This document shows positions 50,455-61,100 of a stretch of 64,000 bases of DNA, piece after piece. Source of the stretch: Lentimicrobiaceae bacterium (GTDB lineage Bacteria; Bacteroidota; Bacteroidia; Bacteroidales; P3). Where the stretch lies: NCBI GenBank assembly GCA_022510485.1, contig JAFLTI010000005.1, positions 26,646 to 90,645 on the forward strand, in the 5' to 3' direction. The notes under the pieces were generated by a model. That model was not told where the DNA came from, did no database searches, and saw only the letters and a list, made by a program, of their open reading frames with translations. Both the position numbers and the translations under genes were made by a program. Every line of letters begins with the position of its first letter. Positions within the stretch are counted from its first letter, which is position 1.

Positions 50455-50877
50455 TTAGTTTTTTGCATTTACCGTACCACGGATAGAAAGCACCACACGT
50501 TCGGGGTTGCCATTGGTAGAAACGGTTATTGACTTGCTGATACCGCCCACACGATTGGTGTCGTAGTGAACCTTAATGGAGCTTTTCTTGCCGGGCATAA
50601 TCGGTTCACGGGGCCACGAAGGTACGGTGCAACCGCAGGAAGAACGTACATCGGACAGAATCAGGGGTTCAGTTCCGTTGTTTTCAAAAACAAACTCGCA
50701 GTTTCCGTCGGCTCCCTGTTCGATAGTACCGTAGTCGTGCACGGTCTTTTCAAATTTGATGCCGGGGCCTTCCACTTGTTCAGTAGGGTCTTCTTTACCC
50801 GATACCGGAGAGGCTACAACAACGCCTGCCAAAAGCAAAGCCGAAACCAACATAAATCCACAAACAAACTTTTTCAT
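50455..50877 (-). CDS. DUF1573 periplasmic protein
   Basis: 140 residues with a signal peptide (1-22). The core KFEKTVHDYGTIEQGADGNCEFVFENNGTEPL (given as landmark, in pieces) and SCGCTVPSWPREPIMPGKKS are the hallmark of DUF1573 proteins, immunoglobulin-like domains frequent in Bacteroidales envelopes. Function is unknown; an assembly or binding role in the envelope is usual speculation. It has its own promoter and terminator. Confidence 0.93.
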   Translation of the reverse strand: MKKFVCGFMLVSALLLAGVVVASPVSGKEDPTEQVEGPGIKFEKTVHDYGTIEQGADGNCEFVFENNGTEPLILSDVRSSCGCTVPSWPREPIMPGKKSSIKVHYDTNRVGGISKSITVSTNGNPERVVLSIRGTVNAKN

Positions 50878-50951
50878 TTTTTTAGTTTTTTAATCGTTTT
50901 CTTTCGGATTCCGCGAACCCTCAGTCCGCCCTATCCTATTTCAAACGGGCG

Positions 50952-50959
50952 CAAATATA
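50952..50959 (-). promoter_or_regulatory. -7 promoter box for DUF1573 gene
   Basis: TATATTTG on the minus strand, exact TAnnTTTG match, 75 bases before the ATG. Confidence 0.6.
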
Positions 50960-50998
50960 CGATTTTTTCCATTTAGTGGTTTTCTGCCTTGTTTAGAA

Positions 50999-51787
50999 TC
51001 ATATCCGCCCTTGCAGAAAATCTTTCCGGAGGGCTTCGGGAAAGCGTTCTATGGCGTAACGCAGCATGGTGCGGGGCATAATCCGGTAGCGGGGCGGTTC
51101 GGAAGCCTTGCGCTTTTGGCTCAGATAGCGTACTTCTTCCTCTTGAGAAATCCGCTTGCCTGCCTCGCGCAGCATCCAACCCGTAGCTTTCTGTAGCAAG
51201 TCGTGGGGGTGCTGGAGCAAAAGGTCGCTGATGGCGTAAACAGGCGCGGTATCGCCGGCTTTTGTAAACGCAAAAGTTGCCACGACCGCTATGCGTTGGG
51301 TCCACAGATGGGAACTTCGGGCATATTCCTTAAGGATTTTCCAATTCTTGCGCCGGAGAAGAAATGCCCCTACAATCTGCGGCGCGCTCAAATCCACCAA
51401 ATCCCAGTTATTGATATGGGCGGCGTGTTCCATATAGAAACGGAAAATGAATCCGGCTTGCGCACCCTCTGCCTTTTGCATCTGCTCAACCAAGAACAAC
51501 AAGGCAAGCATACGACATTCATGATAGGCATCGCACATCAAGCCCTCCAAAACCGCCCCCTCGTCTGCTTCCAAGTCTTTGCGGTATCGCTTTGCCAACG
51601 CCCTTATCTGCGGCACGGTTATACCGTAAAACAAATCGCCCTCTCCGTATTCGCCTTTGCCCGTCTTGAAAAAAGATTGCAGAATCCGCCGTTTTTCCCC
51701 TCCGTTTTGTGCGGCAAGTTGCAGCATTTCATTGCGTATTTGCTGAAGTAAGCCTGCCTCGGGTTTATTGGATGCTTTCTTGTTCAT
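50999..51787 (-). CDS. DNA alkylation repair protein (AlkD-like)
   Basis: 262 residues from ATG 51787. HEAT-like helical repeats of the AlkC/AlkD glycosylase family, which excises alkylated bases such as 3-methyladenine. The markers FFKTGKGEYGEGDLFYGITVP, LALLFLVEQMQKA, NNWDLVDLSAPQIVG and LRTHAIDRFPE-like tail (here RYAIERFPEALRKDFL) are typical. Active-site residues of AlkD (W, D, R) seem present in NNWDLVDLS. It diverges from clpB. Confidence 0.88.
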   Translation of the reverse strand: MNKKASNKPEAGLLQQIRNEMLQLAAQNGGEKRRILQSFFKTGKGEYGEGDLFYGITVPQIRALAKRYRKDLEADEGAVLEGLMCDAYHECRMLALLFLVEQMQKAEGAQAGFIFRFYMEHAAHINNWDLVDLSAPQIVGAFLLRRKNWKILKEYARSSHLWTQRIAVVATFAFTKAGDTAPVYAISDLLLQHPHDLLQKATGWMLREAGKRISQEEEVRYLSQKRKASEPPRYRIMPRTMLRYAIERFPEALRKDFLQGRI

Positions 51788-51882
51788 ACACAAAAGTAGG
51801 TATTTTCAAGTCAAAAAATCATGCCTTTCTGCCGTTCTGTCGGTATTTTACATTACGTAAACCCTTGATTCTGACAAAATTT

Positions 51883-51918
51883 CACATAAAACACTTCGGC
51901 AAAGTTTTTGTTTATGTG
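51883..51918 (+). promoter_or_regulatory. inverted repeat in the clpB upstream region
   Basis: CACATAAA (51883-51890) and TTTATGTG (51911-51918) are exact complements with an inner short stem ACTT / AAGT. The element ends 24 bases before the clpB ATG. It is not a CIRCE sequence. It could be an operator or an RNA hairpin. Confidence 0.45.
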
Positions 51919-51942
51919 GGGCAAAACTTAAACAACAAAACC

Positions 51943-54549
51943 ATGACCTTTAACAACTTTACCATTAAAGCACAGGAAGCCATCCAAAAAGCAGTGGAAC
52001 TGGCTGCCGGCAACCGTAATCAGGCCGTGGATGACCTTCACCTGTTGAAAGGCCTCCTTTTGGCCGATGAACACGTTTTGCCTTTTCTGTTCAAGAAAGC
52101 CGGTGCCGATCCGGTACTTATAAACCGAGATCTCGACGCCAAAATAGACAGTTTGCCCAAAGTGAGCGGCAATGCCACACCCTACCTTACTCCCCACGCC
52201 GAGCAATGCCTGCTCAAGGCGCAAAACCTACTCAAAGACTTTCAAGACGAATATGTTACTATCGAAGTGATTTTACTCGCCTTGTTGGAACAAAACTCGC
52301 AGGCGGCGCAGCTTTTGAAGAACGCCGGCATACAAACCGACCAAATCAAAGCTGCCGTAAAGGAAATGCGGAAAGGTTCCGCCGCAAAGGATTCCAATGC
52401 GGAAAGCACTTATCAGGCGTTGGAAAAATACGCCCGCAACCTCAACGATATGGCGCGGCACGGCAAACTCGACCCCGTTATCGGGCGCGACGAAGAAATA
52501 CGCCGCGTGTTGCAGATTTTGAGCCGGCGCACCAAGAACAACCCGCTGTTAATCGGAGAACCCGGTGTGGGTAAGACCGCTATTGCCGAAGGCTTGGCGC
52601 AACGCATCGTGAGCGGCGACGTTTCGGAGGGATTAAAAAGCAAGCAGATTTTTTCGCTCGATATGGGCGCGCTCATTGCCGGTGCAAAGTACAAGGGAGA
52701 ATTTGAAGAACGCTTGAAAAGCGTAGTGAAGGAAGTGATACAGGCGGAGGGTGAAATCATTCTGTTTATAGATGAAATCCACACTTTGGTGGGAGCCGGC
52801 GGCGGAGAAGGCGCTATGGATGCCGCCAATATCCTTAAGCCCGCCCTTGCAAGGGGCGAATTGCGCGCCATAGGTGCCACCACTTTGGGCGAGTATCAGA
52901 AGTATTTTGAAAAGGACAAGGCTTTGGAGCGTCGTTTTCAAACCGTTTATGTGGGCGAACCCAATGTGGAAGACAGCATTTCTATCTTGCGCGGTCTTAA
53001 GGAACGCTACGAAACCCATCATCACGTGCGTATCAAAGACGAAGCCCTGATTGCCGCCGTAGAACTTTCACACCGCTATATAGCAGACCGCTTTCTGCCC
53101 GACAAAGCCATCGACTTGGTTGACGAAGCCGCTGCCAAACTGCGCTTGGAAATTGATTCGGTTCCCGAAAAGTTAGACGAGGCGGAACGTAAGATCCGCC
53201 AGCTGGAAATCGAAAGGGAAGCTATCAAGCGGGAGAACGACCCTGTTAAATTGCAGGCTCTTAAAGAAGAGATAGCCAACCTTTCGGTAGAACGCGACAG
53301 TATGAAAGCCAAATGGAAAACCGAAAAGGAAACCGTAGACGCCATCCAGTCGCAATTGGATGCCATTGAGGGCTACAAGTTTGAAGCCCAGCAGGCGGAG
53401 CGTTTGGGCAACTATGAAAAAGTGGCGGAGCTGCGCTACGGGCGTATCAAGGAAGCCGAAAAAAAGGTGGAAGAACTCAAGGCCAAACTGCAAGAGGAAC
53501 AGAAAGAGGGTTCGATGATTAAGGAAGAAGTGGGCAGCGAGGAGATTGCCGATGTGGTGTCGCGCTGGACCGGTATTCCTTTGAGCCGTATGTTGCAGAG
53601 TGAACGCGAAAAACTTCTGCATATCGAAGACGAGCTGCATCAGCGCGTAGTCGGACAAGACGAGGCTATCCGTGCCATTTCCGACGCTATCCGCCGCAGC
53701 CGTGCCGGATTGGGCGATGAAAACCGTCCCATAGGTTCGTTCATCTTTTTAGGAACTACCGGCGTGGGTAAGACCGAATTGGCTAAAGCCTTGGCGGATT
53801 ACCTCTTTAACGACGAAAAGGCGATGGTGCGCATCGATATGTCGGAATATCAGGAAAAGCATACGGTATCGCGCTTGGTGGGGGCTCCTCCGGGTTATGT
53901 GGGTTATGAAGAAAGCGGGCAGCTTACCGAAGCCGTGCGCCGCCGCCCCTATTCGGTGGTGCTGTTAGACGAGATAGAAAAGGCTCACCCCGATGTGTTC
54001 AACATTCTGCTGCAGGTGCTCGACGACGGGCGGCTTACCGACAACAAAGGCCGTGTGGCAGACTTTAAGAACACTATCGTCATTATGACCTCCAACCTTG
54101 GGGCGGACTATATCCGTCAGGCTTTTGAGGATATGAAGCCGGGCGAGGAAGAACAAGCCTACCAAAAGAGCAAGGAACAGGTTTTAGACGAACTGCGCCG
54201 CTGTATGCGCCCCGAATTTCTGAACCGCGTGGATGAAACCATCGTGTTCAAGCCTTTGGACAGGGAGCAGATTCTCGATATTGTGAAACTGCAAATGCAG
54301 CAGGTAAGGCAGTTGATGAAGAAAAACGGCTATGAACTGGAAATAAGCGACGAAGTGTATAAGGATATAGCCCGTCAGGCATACGACCCGCAATACGGCG
54401 CCCGTCCTATCAAACGCTTTGTGCAGCAGAACATAGTAAACGAACTGTCCAAGACCATCTTGGCAGGCAATATCCACAAGGAAAGCCCGGTCTGTATGGA
54501 TGTGTTTGAAGGCAAATACGTACTCTACAACAAAAAGGAGAAAAAATAA
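51943..54549 (+). CDS. clpB: ATP-dependent chaperone ClpB
   Basis: 868 residues from ATG 51943 (MTFNNFTIKAQEAIQ), the usual start; an upstream reading frame exists but is not needed. The N-terminal Clp repeat domain is followed by NBD1 with Walker A GEPGVGKTAIAEGLA (near 205), the GARYKG-like substrate loop AGAKYKGEFEER, a long middle coiled coil (about 405-530) that marks ClpB rather than ClpA or ClpC, and NBD2 with GTTGVGKTELAKALA (near 608). It disaggregates proteins with DnaK. A strong terminator follows. No classical heat-shock sigma site was recognised upstream. Confidence 0.97.
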   Translation: MTFNNFTIKAQEAIQKAVELAAGNRNQAVDDLHLLKGLLLADEHVLPFLFKKAGADPVLINRDLDAKIDSLPKVSGNATPYLTPHAEQCLLKAQNLLKDFQDEYVTIEVILLALLEQNSQAAQLLKNAGIQTDQIKAAVKEMRKGSAAKDSNAESTYQALEKYARNLNDMARHGKLDPVIGRDEEIRRVLQILSRRTKNNPLLIGEPGVGKTAIAEGLAQRIVSGDVSEGLKSKQIFSLDMGALIAGAKYKGEFEERLKSVVKEVIQAEGEIILFIDEIHTLVGAGGGEGAMDAANILKPALARGELRAIGATTLGEYQKYFEKDKALERRFQTVYVGEPNVEDSISILRGLKERYETHHHVRIKDEALIAAVELSHRYIADRFLPDKAIDLVDEAAAKLRLEIDSVPEKLDEAERKIRQLEIEREAIKRENDPVKLQALKEEIANLSVERDSMKAKWKTEKETVDAIQSQLDAIEGYKFEAQQAERLGNYEKVAELRYGRIKEAEKKVEELKAKLQEEQKEGSMIKEEVGSEEIADVVSRWTGIPLSRMLQSEREKLLHIEDELHQRVVGQDEAIRAISDAIRRSRAGLGDENRPIGSFIFLGTTGVGKTELAKALADYLFNDEKAMVRIDMSEYQEKHTVSRLVGAPPGYVGYEESGQLTEAVRRRPYSVVLLDEIEKAHPDVFNILLQVLDDGRLTDNKGRVADFKNTIVIMTSNLGADYIRQAFEDMKPGEEEQAYQKSKEQVLDELRRCMRPEFLNRVDETIVFKPLDREQILDIVKLQMQQVRQLMKKNGYELEISDEVYKDIARQAYDPQYGARPIKRFVQQNIVNELSKTILAGNIHKESPVCMDVFEGKYVLYNKKEKK

Positions 54550-54569
54550 GGAATTTTCCTCCCGATTCA

Positions 54570-54605
54570 CGGGGTATCCGCAAGATGCGGATACCCCGTT
54601 TTTTT
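54570..54605 (+). terminator. terminator after clpB
   Basis: Stem CGGGGTATCCGC / GCGGATACCCCG (54570-54581 and 54587-54598), loop AAGAT, followed by TTTTTTT. Confidence 0.92.
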
Positions 54606-54609
54606 ATGC

Positions 54610-54617
54610 TATATTTG
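54610..54617 (+). promoter_or_regulatory. -7 promoter box for DUF4294 gene
   Basis: TATATTTG, exact TAnnTTTG match, 22 bases before the ATG at 54640. Confidence 0.6.
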
Positions 54618-54639
54618 AAGAGTTAATCGGAATGCTGTT

Positions 54640-55251
54640 ATGCGGAGAAACTTTCTTTTTTATATGTTTTTCATATTGTTTTGCATCTTACCGGGTGTTT
54701 TTAGCCCGGTTCAGGCACAGAACAAGGAAGTTTTGCCCGTGTTCATCCTCGACCCGGTGGAGATTCACGGCCGCCCCCTTTCGGATTCCGAAAAGCGCGA
54801 TTTTTTGCGCTTGGTCTATAACGTGCGCCGAACCTACCCCTATGCGGTAATGGCAAAAGAACGCATGGACCTGTACAACGCAATGAAAGCCGAAACGTCA
54901 AAAAAGAAAGACCAACGCAAGTATCTGAAAGACGAAGAAACCGCCATCAGGAATGATTTTTTAGAAGATCTTAAAAATATGACCCGCAGTCAGGGGGCTA
55001 TCCTTATCAAACTTTTGGCTCGGCAAACCGACACCACCGCCTATTTTCTGCTCAAGGATTTCCGGGGGAGCGCACGAGCCATAGCCTATCAGACTGTGGC
55101 TCGGCTTTGGGGTTATAACCTCAAGGAAACCTACCGTCCCCAAGACCGCGACCGCGATATAGAAGCCATAGTGCAGATGATAGAAAATGGCAGGCTTTCT
55201 ACCATAGCGCCAAACAAAGCCCCTGCCCTACAACCCAAACGCCGCCGTTAA
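54640..55251 (+). CDS. DUF4294 exported protein
   Basis: 203 residues with an N-terminal signal (to about residue 27, ending VQAQ). The middle carries the family pattern RLVYNVRRTYPYAVMAKERM, then LKNMTRSQGAILIKLLARQTD and FRGSARAIAYQTVARLWGYNLKE (in pieces). The family is Bacteroidota-restricted and of unknown function. It is 11 bases upstream of the nuclease genes and may be co-transcribed with them. Confidence 0.88.
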   Translation: MRRNFLFYMFFILFCILPGVFSPVQAQNKEVLPVFILDPVEIHGRPLSDSEKRDFLRLVYNVRRTYPYAVMAKERMDLYNAMKAETSKKKDQRKYLKDEETAIRNDFLEDLKNMTRSQGAILIKLLARQTDTTAYFLLKDFRGSARAIAYQTVARLWGYNLKETYRPQDRDRDIEAIVQMIENGRLSTIAPNKAPALQPKRRR

Positions 55252-55262
55252 AGATTACTTCC

Positions 55263-58157
55263 ATGCCAAGAGAATCTACCTTTATCGATTACGTATGCAG
55301 CCATATAAACCGCTTTGACCTGCAAAAGACCAATCTGCAAGTGGTTTTACCAAGCTTGCGTTTGGGGCGCGTACTCAGCCGTCGGTTTACCGCTTTGGCA
55401 AAAAAGGATAAGCGCCTACCCTGCTGGCTGCCCAAGTTCGTTACCATAGACCAAGTTATTTCGTCTTTTTCGGGTTTAGGCAAGGCGGAACCTATGGAAT
55501 TGTTGGCATTGCTGTATCTTTCGTATGAAGAAAGCTGCAAGGCAGAAGGCACACCGGCGCGGAGCCTCGACCGCTTTTGGGAATGGGGGCGCATGTTGAT
55601 TTCCGACTTTAACCAAATCGACAACCAGCTGGCTCCGGCAAAAGAAATACTGCAATATTTGGCAGACGAAAAGAGTATCGGCAGCTGGCATTTAGACTTG
55701 GGTTCTTCGCAAGGTAAGCTGCAAAGTGCCTACTTGGCATTTTACAACCTGCTCCTGCCGCTTTACGAAAGATTTTGCCAAAAATTACAGCAAGAAAACC
55801 TTGCCTATACGGGGCTTGCCGGGCGCACCGCCTGCGAAAAACTGCCTCAACTCCTGCAACATAACGCCCTGCCCGACGATACTTTTTATCTCTTTGCGGG
55901 CTTCAACGCCCTTACCAAAGCCGAAGAACAGATTATACGAACCCTTATACGCGCCAAGAAAGCCGAGATTATCTGGAACGCCGACCGTTACTACTTAGAC
56001 GACCCCTTGCAGGAAGCCGGTCTGTTCTTGCGCCGCTACCGTCAGGATTCCGACCTGAACCGTTTTTTGAAAGACGAAGACATTGCAGACAACATAAAAA
56101 AACTGCATATAAACCTTGTAGAATGTGCCCAGCGGAGCGCGCAGGCAAAGTGGGCGGCACAATGGTTTGGTAAAGAAAAGGATGTGGCAGGCTGTGCCTT
56201 GGTGTTGAACGACGAAAGCCTGTTTGCTCCCGTTATGAACGCCCTGCCCGACACCCTGCCTTTCAATGCCACCATAGCCGCTCCCCTTTCGGGTACTTTT
56301 TCCGCAAACCTCTTGGCTCAGCTTGTGGAGATTCGCCGCTTTATGCAGCAGAACGGCAGCAAGAGCATAAAAGCCGGGCAATTTGTGCAACTGTTGCGCA
56401 ATCCCTTGTTGGAACTCTTGGCAAAAGACAAAAAAAATCTGCACGAAAAAGAATCCATCATACTGGCTTCGCACCGTTCTTACTACTCCGTACAGGAATG
56501 GATAGAACTCTTTGCCGAAAATCCTTTTTGCCAAGAGGTGTCTTGTTTTCTATCGCCCCCAAAAAACGCCGCTCCCATACAGGCAATTCTATGCCTGCAA
56601 AAGATGGCGCGGTATTGGCTCGACTTTTCTCAAAAACCGGGCACGCAAACCTCCCTCTTTTCGGATCCTGTCAACAACCTTGAACAGGCATACCTATTAC
56701 AGGTGGAAGAAAATTGCAGGGCGAATGTAGAGGCTCTGGCACGCTATCCGCAGCTGCCCTTGGGCGAGATGTCCTTGCACAATCTGCTGTGCGAGCTTAT
56801 TTCCGGCGCGCAGCTGAGCTATACCGGCAATCCTGAAACGAGCCTCAATATTATGGGTATGCTGGAAACCCGGGGATTGAATTTCAAGCACGCCGTATTG
56901 CTATCCTTGAACGAAGGCATACTACCCTCCACGCCCAATCCCGAAAGCTTTTTGCTGCACGGCTTGCGCCGATACTACAACCTGCCCACACAGGAAGAAG
57001 AAGCCGCTATGCAGGCTTACCATTTTTACAGTCTGCTTCAGGAGTGTTCCGAGGTAACTTTGGTTTATGTAAATTCCGCCGGGGATAAGGCGGCGGAAAA
57101 AAGCCGGTTCGTGCTGCAACTGCAACATGAACTGCCTAAACAGGTACGTCAACTGCCCTCGCCAGCCTTTAATCTGATGCACGAGGGCTTTAGAAGCCAG
57201 AGCCTGACTATTGAAAAAACCGCTCCGGTACTTGAATCCATCAAAGATCGTCTATGCGGGGGAGGCATCTCGTTTTCGTCTTTGTTCTCCTATTTGCAGT
57301 GCCCTATGCAGTTTTACCTACAGTACGTGCTGCAATGGAAAGAACCGTCTCAAGTACAGGAAGAAGTGGATTACGGAATCTTAGGAAAGGTTTTTCATAG
57401 GGCAATGCAGTTCTTTTTTGAGGGCACTTACGAGGGAGGCAGCAATCTCTTGGGCAAGACCTTAGTGCAAGCGGATATAGACCTATTGCGCAAGCATACG
57501 CCCCGCCTCATACAACTTGCCTTAGAAAAAGATTTTTCGGGCGGAGAGGTGCAACACGGCGCCAACCTTATGGCGTGCGAAAAACTGAAGATATTTATGG
57601 AACGCTGCGCCTCCTCTTTACAGGAGGAGATAAGCCACGCCAAGCTGAGTGTTCAAAGCTGCGAAATGTATCTCCGCACGGTTATAAACGACCTGCTGCC
57701 GGGATTAAACCTGTGCATAATAGGTTTTGCCGACCGCATAGACCGTTACGATGCCGGAGACAAAGAAGTCTTGCGCATTGTAGACTATAAGACAGGAGCC
57801 GTGCAAGAAGCCTTTCTTGATCCCTCCGCATGGAACGAGTTAAGCGAAAAAGACTTTAAGCAAGCCTTGCAGCTTTCGCTCTATATCTTTTTGCATCGCC
57901 GTGCGTTCCCTAAAGAAAAACGCCCCTTGCAGGCCTGTATCTGCGGCATCAAGAATCACGGAAAAATCTTTTCTTTAGGCGACAGCCTGTTACTCTCCCA
58001 TCAAAACGAACAGGAGTATTTAGAACGGATGGAAGACTTTTTGCGCGATTTTGCCAAAGAGATCCTCGACCCTCAGATTCCTTTGCAATGCACAGGAGAT
58101 GAACAGACCTGCCAATATTGCACCTTTATTCAATTATGCCGTAACCATGCCCTCTAA
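55263..58157 (+). CDS. AddB-like PD-(D/E)xK nuclease
   Basis: 964 residues. It resembles AddB/RexB, the second subunit of a RecBCD-type double-strand-break machine: an inactivated helicase-like body and a C-terminal nuclease. The nuclease has YLQCPMQFYLQY near 680, then RIVDYKTGAV near 840, and a C-terminal cysteine set TCQYCTFIQLC that, with the first cysteine, makes a likely iron-sulfur staple as in AddB and Cas4. The final residues overlap the start of the helicase gene by 11 bases. Confidence 0.88.
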   Translation: MPRESTFIDYVCSHINRFDLQKTNLQVVLPSLRLGRVLSRRFTALAKKDKRLPCWLPKFVTIDQVISSFSGLGKAEPMELLALLYLSYEESCKAEGTPARSLDRFWEWGRMLISDFNQIDNQLAPAKEILQYLADEKSIGSWHLDLGSSQGKLQSAYLAFYNLLLPLYERFCQKLQQENLAYTGLAGRTACEKLPQLLQHNALPDDTFYLFAGFNALTKAEEQIIRTLIRAKKAEIIWNADRYYLDDPLQEAGLFLRRYRQDSDLNRFLKDEDIADNIKKLHINLVECAQRSAQAKWAAQWFGKEKDVAGCALVLNDESLFAPVMNALPDTLPFNATIAAPLSGTFSANLLAQLVEIRRFMQQNGSKSIKAGQFVQLLRNPLLELLAKDKKNLHEKESIILASHRSYYSVQEWIELFAENPFCQEVSCFLSPPKNAAPIQAILCLQKMARYWLDFSQKPGTQTSLFSDPVNNLEQAYLLQVEENCRANVEALARYPQLPLGEMSLHNLLCELISGAQLSYTGNPETSLNIMGMLETRGLNFKHAVLLSLNEGILPSTPNPESFLLHGLRRYYNLPTQEEEAAMQAYHFYSLLQECSEVTLVYVNSAGDKAAEKSRFVLQLQHELPKQVRQLPSPAFNLMHEGFRSQSLTIEKTAPVLESIKDRLCGGGISFSSLFSYLQCPMQFYLQYVLQWKEPSQVQEEVDYGILGKVFHRAMQFFFEGTYEGGSNLLGKTLVQADIDLLRKHTPRLIQLALEKDFSGGEVQHGANLMACEKLKIFMERCASSLQEEISHAKLSVQSCEMYLRTVINDLLPGLNLCIIGFADRIDRYDAGDKEVLRIVDYKTGAVQEAFLDPSAWNELSEKDFKQALQLSLYIFLHRRAFPKEKRPLQACICGIKNHGKIFSLGDSLLLSHQNEQEYLERMEDFLRDFAKEILDPQIPLQCTGDEQTCQYCTFIQLCRNHAL

Positions 58158-61100
58158 TCTGCTCAGTATTTATAAGGCTTCCGCCGGTAGCGGAAAAACC
58201 TACACCCTTACACAGGAATACCTGCGTTTGGTGCTGCGACCCAATACGAAGCCGCGCCATATCCTTGCCATTACCTTTACCAATGCCGCCACCGCCGATA
58301 TGAAGCGTAAAATCGTGGAAACGCTTGCCGATTTGGCAAACGGAAACTATCCCGGCTGGCAAAACCTTCTGGAAGATGCCTCTACAGACGAAAAAACCTT
58401 GCGCCGCCGCGCCCGCGAGGTGCTGCGGGTGCTGCTGCACACATGGCAGGACTTTTCGGTAAAGACCATCGACAGCTTTGTGCAGAACCTCATCAAGCCT
58501 TTCGCCTTTGAACTGGGTCTGCCGCAAAACTACACGCCCAATATCGAAGAAATTAAGCTGGGCGAAGAAATTACCCAAAGAATCATAGACGATTTCGGGC
58601 TGCCGGGTATGGAGCTGCAAACCGAATTCCTGCGCCGTTTTTTGGAACACAAGAACGAAAGCGGAAAAAGCCTCAACATTGTTCAAAACCTGCAACAGGT
58701 AGTAAACCTGCTCTTTTCGGAGGGCAGTTTTGAAGCCATCGAAAGCATACGCCACATCCAAGCCGAACAGTTCAAAACCATTATCGCCAACATCAAGGCA
58801 AAACGCGGGGAGGTGGAAAATGCCGCTTTAGCCCTGAACGGACAAGGCAGGAAAATCATTGACGAAAACGGGCTAAAGTCTTCCGATTTTCACGAAGGCA
58901 GCCGGGGGCTTTTCGCTTGGTTCAACCCTATGGATGAAAAGGAAAAACAGCTCCCGAAACTGCTGCAATCTATCGGTAGTCCGAGTTCAAGCGTACTGAA
59001 CTGCATTGAAAAAGGCATACTTAAAAAAGACCATCCCGCCGCCGATGCGTTCCTGCAACTTTACCACCAATTTGAAAGCATAGACACCGGTTCTTATTTT
59101 CTGCTCAACGAAATCCTCAACTCCGTATATGCCCTTTCGCTGGTGAACCGTGCCGAAGAAATTCTGCAAGAAATAAAGGACACCACCGCAGTGATTCCCA
59201 TTTCGGAATTTAACAAGCGTATCGACAAAGCCCTTTCTTCCGAAAACAACAACTTTATTTTTGAACGGAGCGGAGCACGCTACCGGCACGTATTCATAGA
59301 CGAATTTCAAGATACCTCCCACCTGCAGTGGAAGAACCTCAAGCCGCTTTTGGAAGAAAACCTCGCGCAAGGCAACGAATGTCTTATTGTAGGCGACCCC
59401 AAGCAGTCTATTTACCGTTTCCGCAATGCCGATATGGAACAGTTTGTAGAACTGTGCCAAGGCAAAGGCGGTATGGCTGTTGCGCTGCACAACCTGCAAA
59501 GCAACTGGCGTTCCGAAGCGGGCATCATAGCCTTTAACAACGCTTTTTACCGCTTTGCAATGCAAAAGGCAACCCCCTTGATGCGCACCGTTTTTGAAGA
59601 CCACGAGCAATTCTTCAAACAGCATACCCAAGAACTTCCCAAGGCAGATTCGCAGGCGGTGCGCCTTTATATAGCCAAAGAAATGGCGGGAGATGCCCTG
59701 CACGAATGGAATCTGAAAGAAACCCTGCAAATTGTAAAACGCTTTACACCCGGCGACGTTACCGTGCTTTGCCGCACCAAAGCCCAATGTACAGAAGTGG
59801 CGAATTATCTGCTGGCAAACGGCATTGCGGTGTCTACCCCCGATTCGTTGGTGCTTTCTGCCCATACGGGGCTTAACCTCGCTATGCACTCCCTGCGCTA
59901 TATCGACAACCATCAGGCGTTTTACAAGGGAATGTGCCTTGGCTTGGCATTCCAAATGGGCTTGTGGCAAAACACCACCGCGCAAGGCAATTTTTACGAA
60001 GAATGGAAAAACCCCTTGACTCAAAAACGCTTTGATGAATTAGCCGCCCTCAATCGGGAACAGGCAGATGTGTATGATACGGTAGAAGCCGTTTTGCGCT
60101 TTTGGAATATGGACCGCCTGACCGACCAATATCTGCTTACCTTTCTCGATACCGTGCAGAACGGGCGATTCGGCAGCCTTGCCGAACTTATCCAATGGTG
60201 GGACGACTATGCCGACACCACGCCGGTAAGCCCGGTTCAAGACCAAAGTTACGTAAACGTAATGACGGTTCACAAGTCGAAAGGACTTGAATTCAAGGTG
60301 GTGGTGATGCCTTTTGTGAGCGATGCCAACGACCACCCGCAGGAACTTTTTTGGACCGCCCCCAACACCATTCCCCACGAAATCGGGTTGCCCGCCGCCT
60401 TGATACGCCATGTAAACGCCGTATGTTCAGGCAAGACAGGAGAATCGATAGAACACGAAAGGGAGCTTACCGACATAGACAAAATCAACGTGCTGTACGT
60501 GGCAACCACCCGCGCAAGGCAGCAGCTGTTTATGCTCTGCGCCCAACCCTCCTCCACGCCTAAAAAATTCAGCTCGCCCTATCTGCTCTGCCAGTTTGCA
60601 GAAGAACATCCCGAATACATAGAAAAGATAGAAGACGGTTCTGTTTTGGAGAACACACAAGAAATGGCGGAGCAAACTCCCGTATCGGAAAAACCGCAGC
60701 CGCAGACACTTCCCAAGCCGGCAGCCACCCCTACGGCAAGACCTTGGCGTGAACGGCTGCCGTCTGCCCGCATCTCCACCGAAGAATCCACGCCCGAAAG
60801 GGAATGGGGCAACTTTATACATCAAGTGCTTTCTAAGATACATACCGCCAGCGAACAGAGCCTGCAACACGCCCTGACCGCCGGACTCAACGCCTATCCG
60901 CGCTTTAAGGAGCGCAAAAAACAAGCCCTTGAATTTATACGGAAAGTGCTGGAACACGAACAGCTACGCGCCTACTTCGGTTCAGACTGCCTTATTAAGA
61001 GCGAAACAGGAATAGCCTCCGAAGACGAAACGATTCACATTCCCGACCGGGTGGCTATAAAGGACAACACCGCCGTTGTGTTAGACTACAAGACCGGAAG

